DNA of 64,000 nt from Streptomyces coacervatus (GTDB lineage: Bacteria > Actinomycetota > Actinomycetes > Streptomycetales > Streptomycetaceae), in NCBI RefSeq assembly GCF_029223485.1, contig NZ_JARHTP010000003.1, forward strand, positions 434,001-498,000, in the 5' to 3' direction. Of the stretch, positions 57,965 to 64,000 are shown piece after piece. Made by a program: the position numbers and the translations under genes. How positions within the stretch are numbered: position 1 is the first letter of the stretch; every line of letters starts with the position of its first letter. The notes beneath the pieces were generated by a model. It saw only the letters and a list, made by a program, of their open reading frames with translations. It ran no database searches and was not told the DNA's origin.

Positions 57965-59224
57965 CTACACCGCCGTTGGGCGCAGGCGCGCCGCGTCGTC
58001 CGGGCTCGGTCCGTCAGGTGTGCCGCCTACCAGGGCGCTGCCTGTGCGCCAGTTCTTCCAGGTGAGGTTCCAGTCGCCGAAGCCGTTGCCGAAGGACTCC
58101 ATGGTGTCGCCGTTGGAGTTGACGACCTTCACCACGTCGCCCTCGTGGACGGTGTTGAAGAACCACTCGGCGTTGCCGGTGCTCATGCCGGTGCAGCCGT
58201 GGCTGACGTTGGCGTAGCCCTGGGAGCCCACGGACCAGGGGGCGGCGTGCACGTACTCGCCGCTCCAGGTGAGGCGGGTGGCGTAGTAGACGGGCAGGTC
58301 GTAGGCGTCCGAACTGCCTTCGGCGATGCCGACCGTGGCACTGCGCATGCGTACGAAGTACTGCTTGCCCAGTACGACCTTGACACCGTTGCGGGTCTCG
58401 AAGCCGGGCTTGCCGGTGGTGACGGGGAGGTCCCTGATGTCCTCGCCGTTCCGGTAGACCGTCATGGAGTGCGCTGACGCATCGGTGACGGCGACGATGC
58501 TGTCGCCGATGGTGAGCTTCAGCGGCTTGCTCTTCGTGCCCCACAGGCGGTCGCCGACCTTGATGCCGTCCAGGTTGCTGTGCACCTGGACGACGGCGTG
58601 GGCGGGCCAGTAGTCCTTGGGACGGTAGTGGAGTTCCTTGTCGTCCACCCAGTGCCAGGCGCCCTGCACGGCAGGTACGGAGTCCACCCGCAGCGCCCGT
58701 TCGACGATGGCGCGCTGCGCCCTGTCCTTGACGGGCCGGTCCAGTTCGGCGGTGACGGGCTGGCCGACGCCGTAATCGCCGGAGTCGGGCCCGAACTTCA
58801 CGCTCAGGCGCTTCTTGGCGGTGGGGTTGCTGGTGTCGAAGGCGAGGACCTTGCGGCCCGGCGCCCCGTCCCCGTCCTCCGTGCTCACCCGCACCGTGTA
58901 GTGCGCGTTGGCGGCCAGCGGGGAGGTGCTGTGCCAGCGGGTGCCGTCGGCGGAGAGTTCGCCCGCCACGAAGCGGCCTGTGGCGTCCGTGGCCGTGACG
59001 TCCGTGATGTGGTCGCCGTCCTCGGCGGTGACCTCCAGGGGCTTGTCCGGGTCGGCCTTCTTCCCGCCGCCCGTGACGCCGTTGAAGGAGAGCTGGTCCG
59101 TCGCGTCGTACGGCTTGGCGGTCAGCGGGTTGCCGCCGCCGCTGCAAGCGGTGCCGCCCACGCCGAGGGCGATCACCAGCAGCGTGCAGCTGACGACGGT
59201 GCGGGTGCGCGGAGAGTGGTTCAT
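57965..59224 (-). CDS. L,D-transpeptidase lipoprotein with Ig-like domains
   Basis: A 419-residue exported enzyme forming 3-3 peptidoglycan cross-links. The signal SCTLLVIALGVGGTACSGGG ends in the lipobox GTAC. Two bacterial Ig-like domains (about 45-150 and 150-250) precede the YkuD catalytic domain, whose active site is YANVSHGCTGMSTGNAEWFF (SHGCxGMS with the nucleophilic Cys) with the upstream His in SGEYVHAAPW. The domain order is that of mycobacterial LdtMt2. ATG 59224 has GGGGAC upstream. It separates ctaE from ctaFDC, an unusual neighbour for respiration genes but usual in Streptomyces. Confidence 0.93.
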   Translation of the reverse strand: MNHSPRTRTVVSCTLLVIALGVGGTACSGGGNPLTAKPYDATDQLSFNGVTGGGKKADPDKPLEVTAEDGDHITDVTATDATGRFVAGELSADGTRWHSTSPLAANAHYTVRVSTEDGDGAPGRKVLAFDTSNPTAKKRLSVKFGPDSGDYGVGQPVTAELDRPVKDRAQRAIVERALRVDSVPAVQGAWHWVDDKELHYRPKDYWPAHAVVQVHSNLDGIKVGDRLWGTKSKPLKLTIGDSIVAVTDASAHSMTVYRNGEDIRDLPVTTGKPGFETRNGVKVVLGKQYFVRMRSATVGIAEGSSDAYDLPVYYATRLTWSGEYVHAAPWSVGSQGYANVSHGCTGMSTGNAEWFFNTVHEGDVVKVVNSNGDTMESFGNGFGDWNLTWKNWRTGSALVGGTPDGPSPDDAARLRPTAV

Positions 59225-59355
59225 GTCCCCGACGCTATGGACGTTCGTCAAGGACGGCGCGCCGGGTGACTCGTACGAGGGAACGTCATTGCGGCAAAAG
59301 CAGGAGCCCGGACGCTCCTGTCGGAGTGTCCGGGCTCCAGTGCGCTCAGCGCGTG

Positions 59356-59754
59356 CTACTGGGTGCGGTTCTCACCGCGGTAGTACTCGAAGACCCAGCC
59401 GTACAGGCCGATCATGATGATCGGTGCCGAGAAGTACAGCAGCCACCAGCCGATCGCGATCGACAGGAAGGCGAGCGCACCGCCGACCCCGAGGGCGAGC
59501 GGCTGCCAGCTGTGCGGGCTGAAGAACCCGACCTCGCCGGCTTCGTCCGCAACGTCGGCCTCCTTGTTGTCCATCGCGCCCGCGTCGACCCGCTTGGCCG
59601 TGAAGCCCAGGTAGAAGCCGACCATGATGCACAGACCGAAGGCCAGGAAGAGCGCCGTGGTACCGGCCGGCTCCTTCGACCACACGCCATAGACAACCGC
59701 CATGGCGAGGACGAAGACGCTCAGCCACATGAACATCTTGCCCTGAACCTTCAC
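59356..59754 (-). CDS. ctaF: Cytochrome c oxidase subunit IV (actinobacterial)
   Basis: The 132-residue protein has four predicted helices: [56 protein letters not shown] and the helix ending in [16 protein letters not shown]. It matches the CtaF subunit found only in actinobacterial aa3 oxidases, where it stabilises the complex. It overlaps ctaD by four bases at its start (59751-59754) and ends the ctaC-ctaD-ctaF operon. Confidence 0.94.
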   Translation of the reverse strand: MKVQGKMFMWLSVFVLAMAVVYGVWSKEPAGTTALFLAFGLCIMVGFYLGFTAKRVDAGAMDNKEADVADEAGEVGFFSPHSWQPLALGVGGALAFLSIAIGWWLLYFSAPIIMIGLYGWVFEYYRGENRTQ

Positions 59755-61487
59755 TTGCCGGCCTCCTTGCCACCAGCCAGAGCCTTTTCACCGTGAGGCG
59801 CGTTCTCGAGCATGTCGAGGGCCGCGATCTCAGGGTGGTGCAGGTCGAACGCCGGGGATTCGCTGCGAATCCGCGGCAGGGTGAGGAAGTTGTGCCGCGG
59901 CGGCGGGCAGGACGTCGCCCACTCGAGCGAGCGGCCGTAGCCCCACGGGTCGTCGACCTCGACCTTCTTGCCGTACTTGGCCGTCTTCCACACGTTGTAG
60001 AGGAACGGCAGGATCGACATGCCGAGCAGGAACGAGCTGATCGTCGAGATCGTGTTCAGGGCGGTGAAGCCGTCGGCCGCGAGGTAGTCCGCGTAACGAC
60101 GCGGCATGCCCTCGGCGCCCAGCCAGTGCTGCACCAGGAAGGTGCCGTGGAAGCCGACGAAAAGCGTCCAGAAGGTGATCTTGCCGAGGCGCTCGTCGAG
60201 CATCTTGCCGGTCATCTTCGGCCACCAGAAGTGGAAGCCGGAGAACATCGCGAAGACGACGGTGCCGAAGACGACGTAGTGGAAGTGCGCCACCACGAAG
60301 TACGAGTCCGAGACGTGGAAGTCCATCGGCGGCGAGGCCAGGATGACACCGGTCAGACCGCCGAAGGTGAAGGTGACCAGGAAGCCGGTCGCCCAGAGCA
60401 TCGGGGTCTCGAAGGACAGGGACCCCTTCCACATCGTTCCGATCCAGTTGAAGAACTTCACGCCGGTCGGTACGGCGATGAGGAACGTCATGAAGGAGAA
60501 GAACGGGAGCAGTACACCGCCGGTGACGTACATGTGGTGGGCCCACACGGTCACGGACAGACCCGCGATGGCGATCGTCGCGCCGATGAGGCCCATGTAG
60601 CCGAACATCGGCTTGCGGGAGAACACCGGGATGACCTCGGAAATGATTCCGAAGAACGGCAGCGCGATGATGTACACCTCTGGATGGCCGAAGAACCAGA
60701 AGAGGTGTTGCCACAGCAAGGCGCCGCCATTGGCCGCGTCGAAGACATGCGCACCGAATTTACGGTCCGCCTCCAGGGCGAACAGCGCAGCCGCGAGGAC
60801 CGGGAAGGCGAGCAGGACCAGCACCGCGGTCAGCAGCACGTTCCAGCAGAAGATCGGCATGCGGAACATCGTCATGCCGGGGGCGCGCATGCAGATGATC
60901 GTGGTGATGAAGTTGACCGAGCCGAGGATGGTGCCGAAGCCGGAGAAGGCCAGACCCATGATCCACAGGTCGGCGCCGACACCCGGCGAATTGACCGCGC
61001 TCGACAGCGGCGAGTACGCGAACCAGCCGAAGTCGGCCGCGCCCGACGGGGTGAGGAAGCCGCCCACCGCGATCGTCGAGCCGAACAGGTAGAGCCAGTA
61101 GGCGAACATGTTCAGCCGCGGGAACGCCACGTCGGGCGCGCCGATCTGCAACGGCACGATCCAGTTCGTGAAACCGGCGAACAGCGGCGTCGCGAACATC
61201 AGCAGCATGATCGTGCCGTGCATCGTGAACGCCTGGTTGAACTGCTCGTTCGACATGATCTGCAGACCGGGCCTGGCGAGCTCGGCGCGCATCAGCAGCG
61301 CCATCACGCCGCCGATCAGGAAGAACGCGAACGACGTGACGAGGTACAGCGTTCCGATCGTCTTGTGGTCAGTGGTCGTCAGCCACTTGATCACGACGTT
61401 GCCCGGCTGCTTGCGCCTTACCGGCAGCTCATCCGCGTAGTGCGTCTCCGCTGCCCCGGCACCCTGGGGTTCGTTGAGGATGCTCAC
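59751..61487 (-). CDS. ctaD: Cytochrome c oxidase subunit I
   Basis: A 578-residue, 12-helix core subunit with heme a and the heme a3-CuB centre. Known motifs are TFTMHG-type [20 protein letters not shown] (heme a His), [15 protein letters not shown] (CuB His and the cross-linked Tyr), [12 protein letters not shown] (the two CuB His) and [18 protein letters not shown] (heme a3 and a His). The start is GTG 61487, overlapping the ctaC stop by four bases (GTGA). It is transcribed with ctaC and ctaF and receives electrons from the bc1 subunit QcrC. Confidence 0.97.
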   Translation of the reverse strand: MSILNEPQGAGAAETHYADELPVRRKQPGNVVIKWLTTTDHKTIGTLYLVTSFAFFLIGGVMALLMRAELARPGLQIMSNEQFNQAFTMHGTIMLLMFATPLFAGFTNWIVPLQIGAPDVAFPRLNMFAYWLYLFGSTIAVGGFLTPSGAADFGWFAYSPLSSAVNSPGVGADLWIMGLAFSGFGTILGSVNFITTIICMRAPGMTMFRMPIFCWNVLLTAVLVLLAFPVLAAALFALEADRKFGAHVFDAANGGALLWQHLFWFFGHPEVYIIALPFFGIISEVIPVFSRKPMFGYMGLIGATIAIAGLSVTVWAHHMYVTGGVLLPFFSFMTFLIAVPTGVKFFNWIGTMWKGSLSFETPMLWATGFLVTFTFGGLTGVILASPPMDFHVSDSYFVVAHFHYVVFGTVVFAMFSGFHFWWPKMTGKMLDERLGKITFWTLFVGFHGTFLVQHWLGAEGMPRRYADYLAADGFTALNTISTISSFLLGMSILPFLYNVWKTAKYGKKVEVDDPWGYGRSLEWATSCPPPRHNFLTLPRIRSESPAFDLHHPEIAALDMLENAPHGEKALAGGKEAGK

Positions 61488-62452
61488 AGGTTGTTCGTCT
61501 CCCGGTTCTTCTCGTGGCTCGTCTGCGCGATGCCGGCGGGAACGTAACCGGTCTGCCCCTTCTTGGCGAGTTCCTGGAGGTGCTTCTCGTACCGGTCCGG
61601 GGAGACGACCTTCACGTTGAAGAGCATCCGGGAGTGGTCGACGCCGCAGAGCTCGGCGCACTTGCCCAGGAAGGTGCCCTCCTTGTTGGGGGTCACCTGG
61701 AAGGCATTGGTGTGGCCCGGGATGACGTCCATCTTCATCAGGAACGGCACCACCCAGAAGGAGTGGATGACGTCACGCGAGGTGAGGATGAAGCGGACCG
61801 TCTTGCCCTCGGGCAGCCACAGGGTCGGGCCCGGGTTGCCGGTCTGCGGGTTCTTCGTGGCCGGCGTACCGACGTCGTAGACACCGCCGGCGTTCGCCGG
61901 GAACTCCTTCTTGAACCGGTCCGGAATGGCGGCCAGGTTCGTGTCGGTCTTCGCGTTACCGGTGGACCCGGCGACGGGCTCGATGTAGTTGAAGCCCCAG
62001 CTCCACTGGAAGCCGACGACGTTCACCGTCACATCGGGCTTCTTGTCGGTGAGACTGAGCAGCTTCGACTCGTCGCGGGCCGTGAAGTAGAACAGCACCG
62101 AGACGATGACGAGCGGAACCACCGTGTACAGCGCCTCGATCGGCATGTTGTACCGGGTCTGCGGAGGAACCTCGACCTTGGTCCGGCTGCGCCTGTGGAA
62201 CATCGCGCTCCACAGGATCAGACCCCACACCAGCACGCCGGTGGCCAGCGCGGCAGCCCAGGAGCCCTGCCAGAGGGAGAGGATCCGCGGAGCCTCTTCC
62301 GTGGTCGGGGTGGGCATACCAAGGCGGGGGAAGTCTTCCCAGTTGTACGAGCAACCGGTGGCTGTCGCCAGGACCAGGCCCGCAGTCATTGCCTGCAGCA
62401 GCTTCCGCCGCATCGGGCGCCGCGGCGAGCGGTCGGAGCCGTTGGGACTCAC
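61484..62452 (-). CDS. ctaC: Cytochrome c oxidase subunit II (CuA)
   Basis: The 322-residue subunit is a lipoprotein: [19 protein letters not shown] contains the lipobox TGC. Two membrane helices follow ([16 protein letters not shown] and [14 protein letters not shown]), then the cupredoxin domain with the CuA ligands [19 protein letters not shown] (His) and [18 protein letters not shown] (two Cys, His, Met). GTG 62452 is chosen because GGAAGG is six bases upstream and the start gives a proper signal peptide. It is the first gene of the leftward ctaC-ctaD-ctaF operon. Confidence 0.95.
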   Translation of the reverse strand: MSPNGSDRSPRRPMRRKLLQAMTAGLVLATATGCSYNWEDFPRLGMPTPTTEEAPRILSLWQGSWAAALATGVLVWGLILWSAMFHRRSRTKVEVPPQTRYNMPIEALYTVVPLVIVSVLFYFTARDESKLLSLTDKKPDVTVNVVGFQWSWGFNYIEPVAGSTGNAKTDTNLAAIPDRFKKEFPANAGGVYDVGTPATKNPQTGNPGPTLWLPEGKTVRFILTSRDVIHSFWVVPFLMKMDVIPGHTNAFQVTPNKEGTFLGKCAELCGVDHSRMLFNVKVVSPDRYEKHLQELAKKGQTGYVPAGIAQTSHEKNRETNNL

Positions 62453-62631
62453 GTAGCGCCTTCCCGAGAGTCTCGCCCGCGCGGATTGGCTGCGGCCTGC
62501 CTTCTTCGGTGGTCGGTCGCCGCCCTGCGTCGGGCAGGGGTTTGGATGTTTATGCGGACCAAACCCTAGCCGACGCTCTCCGAGGGTTCGCGGGGAGGGG
62601 TGCCTAGTCACTCCGTGGGTTCGCTGGATTG

Positions 62632-62678
62632 GCGGGTGCGGGTGCGTTGTGGCTTGTCGCGCAGTTCCCCGCGCCCCT
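62632..62678 (+). repeat. Dispersed 47-nt intergenic repeat, copy F
   Basis: The core is intact, but the first bases differ (GCGGGT instead of GCGACT). Unlike the other copies, it lies between two divergent genes, upstream of both ctaC and the desulfurase fusion. Confidence 0.8.
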
Positions 62679-62705
62679 AAACGCCTGTTGCCCTGCCCCA
62701 CGTTT

Positions 62706-62711
62706 TACGGT
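62706..62711 (+). promoter_or_regulatory. -10 box of the cysteine desulfurase fusion gene
   Basis: TACGGT ends six bases before the GTG start at 62718, in line with a leaderless transcript. No Shine-Dalgarno is seen. Confidence 0.45.
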
Positions 62712-62717
62712 TGCCGT

Positions 62718-64000
62718 GTGTCCTACTTTGACGCTGCATCTGCTGCTCCTCTCCATCCCGTTGCCCGTCAGGCGCTGTTGGCCTCACTTGATGAAGGGTG
62801 GGCTGACCCTGCACGCCTGTATCGGGAAGGGCGGCGGGCTCGGATGCTCCTGGATGCGGCTCGGGAGGCCGCTGCCGAGGCTGTGGGGTGCCGTCCCGAC
62901 GAGCTGGTCTTCACCTCATCCGGCACGCGGGCCGTACACACCGGTGTCGCGGGGGCGTTGGCCGGGCGTCACCGGATTGGGCGTCACCTGATCGTGTCGG
63001 CGGTCGAACATTCCTCGGTGCTGCATGCGGCTGACGCGCATGAGGCCGGGGGTGGGAGCGTCACGCAGGTCGGGGTGGACCGGAAGGGCAGGGTGACGCC
63101 GGAGTCGTACGCCGGCGCCCTGCGCCCGGACACCGCTCTGGCCTGCCTCCAGTCCGCCAACCACGAGGTGGGGACCGTGCAGCCGGTGGCCGAGGTGGCC
63201 GCCCTGTGCCGGGACGCCGGGGTGCCGTTGCTCGTGGATGCTGCGCAGTCGTTGGGGTGGGGGCCGGTCGAAGGGGACTGGTCCGTGCTGGCCGCCAGTG
63301 CGCACAAATGGGGCGGGCCCTCGGGGGTGGGGCTGCTCGTTGTGCGGAAAGGGGTGCGGTTTGCGCCGCAAGGACCCGCGGACGAGCGGGAGTCGGGGCG
63401 GGCCGCCGGGTTCGAGAATCTGCCCGCCATCGTGGCGGCGGCCGCCTCGCTGCGGGCGGTGCGGGCCGCGGCGGAGCAAGAGGCGGTACTGCTGCGGGAG
63501 CTGACGGAGCGGATCCGGGTGCGGGTGCCGCAGTCGGTGCCGGATGTGGAGGTGGTCGGGGATCCGGAGCGGCGGCTGCCGGGGATCGTCACCTTCTCCT
63601 GTCTCTATGTCGACGGGGAGACACTGCTGCATGAGCTGGACCGGGAGGGTTTCTCCGTCTCGTCCGGATCGTCCTGCACCAGCAGCACGCTGACGCCCAG
63701 CCATGTGCTGAAGGCGATGGGTGTGCTGAGTGAGGGGAATGTGCGGGTTTCGCTGCCGATGGGGACGGCGGAGGAGGACGTCGAGCGGTTCCTGGCGGTG
63801 CTGCCGGGGGCGGTGGCGGGGGTGCGGGAGAAGCTGGGGGCGCCGGCTGTGGCGGCGACCGTGCAGCGCGACGTCCTGGTCGTCGACGCCCTCGGCAAGC
63901 GCTGCCCGATCCCCGTCATCGAACTCGCCAAGGTCATCGGGGACGTGCCGGTGGGCGGCACGGTGCGGGTCCTGTCCGACGACGAGGCCGCGCGGCTCGA
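62718..64000 (+). CDS. Cysteine desulfurase fused to a TusA sulfur-carrier domain (partial)
   Basis: The frame begins at GTG 62718 (MSYFDAASAAPLHP) and is still open at the right edge after 427 codons. The desulfurase part has the NifS-like HxxN site SANHEVGTVQPV, LLVDAAQSLGW (Asp, Gln), SAHKWGGPSGVGLLV (PLP-Lys) and SVSSGSSCTSSTLTPSHVL (catalytic Cys). After about residue 380 a TusA-like domain starts: VLVVDALGKRCPIPVIELAK with the LG-x-RCPxP signature Cys. A desulfurase donating sulfur to its own carrier domain is implied. The downstream targets (tRNA thiolation, molybdopterin or others) are unknown. Confidence 0.9.
   Translation, partial: MSYFDAASAAPLHPVARQALLASLDEGWADPARLYREGRRARMLLDAAREAAAEAVGCRPDELVFTSSGTRAVHTGVAGALAGRHRIGRHLIVSAVEHSSVLHAADAHEAGGGSVTQVGVDRKGRVTPESYAGALRPDTALACLQSANHEVGTVQPVAEVAALCRDAGVPLLVDAAQSLGWGPVEGDWSVLAASAHKWGGPSGVGLLVVRKGVRFAPQGPADERESGRAAGFENLPAIVAAAASLRAVRAAAEQEAVLLRELTERIRVRVPQSVPDVEVVGDPERRLPGIVTFSCLYVDGETLLHELDREGFSVSSGSSCTSSTLTPSHVLKAMGVLSEGNVRVSLPMGTAEEDVERFLAVLPGAVAGVREKLGAPAVAATVQRDVLVVDALGKRCPIPVIELAKVIGDVPVGGTVRVLSDDEAARL

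Overview
This is a high-GC actinobacterial chromosome window, almost certainly Streptomyces. Coding density is high and codon third positions are G/C rich. GTG and even TTG starts are common, promoters have TAGGGT-like -10 boxes, and the gene order is the one I remember for the S. coelicolor core around SCO2094 to SCO2157. I see no insertion sequence, prophage, CRISPR array, tRNA or rRNA. The window is conserved core chromosome with a few accessory insertions.

Layout. 1-10.5 kb: end of a transglutaminase-family gene, DUF3040 protein, methyltransferase, SAV_6107-type HEPN protein, a degenerate ABC ATPase with a YhgE/Pip permease and TetR regulator, a CrtI-like flavoprotein, a membrane protein with a Tyr/Gln-rich tail, and metF. 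10.5-16 kb: thiamine genes (thiE; thiO-thiS-thiG behind a TPP riboswitch), an Rv2175c-type DNA-binding protein and a flavoprotein reductase. 16-21 kb: PASTA Ser/Thr kinase, endonuclease IV, a CsoR-type copper operator before a His-rich DUF4396 protein, a sulfite-oxidase-like molybdoenzyme, bacterioferritin and its iron-boxed ferredoxin. 21-25 kb: aromatic entry and branch, namely class II DAHP synthase, a complete trp attenuator (leader peptide WWW plus terminator) and fused anthranilate synthase. 25-35 kb: phosphofructokinase, a NarL-type two-component pair, acyltransferase, esterase, glucokinase, ArsA-like ATPase, SRPBCC protein and phosphoesterase. 35-43.6 kb: acyl-CoA ligase, cholesterol oxidase, PimB-type mannosyltransferase, GT87 protein, and a MATE/PadR pair with a palindromic operator. 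43.6-51.6 kb: gluzincin lipoprotein, two NlpC/P60 hydrolases, NYN protein, zinc-ribbon protein, rhomboid, stand-alone AsnC-type domain, and a SufS-like enzyme under a SAM-IV riboswitch. 52-64 kb: trpD, then the cytochrome bc1-aa3 branch (qcrB-qcrA-qcrC, ctaE, ctaF-ctaD-ctaC) with an L,D-transpeptidase inside it, and finally a cysteine desulfurase-TusA fusion that runs off the right edge.

How the parts work together. Carbon entry (glucokinase, phosphofructokinase), the aromatic branch (AroH, TrpE, TrpD), one-carbon, thiamine and sulfur metabolism (MetF, Thi, two cysteine-desulfurase-like enzymes, SAM-IV and TPP switches), envelope building (PimB, acyltransferases, NlpC/P60, L,D-transpeptidase, PASTA kinase) and terminal respiration sit side by side. 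From memory, much of this order is shared with Mycobacterium tuberculosis around Rv2172c-Rv2200c.

The most unusual non-coding signals are four. The first is an array of ten CSGACA-type hexamers spaced 11-12 bp just upstream of metF. The second is a 47-nt dispersed intergenic repeat present six times, mostly next to stop codons. The third is a perfect palindrome that contains the ctaE start codon. The fourth is a six-codon open frame between the SAM-IV aptamer and its gene. Several genes appear to be leaderless, with a -10 box 6-7 nt before the start codon.
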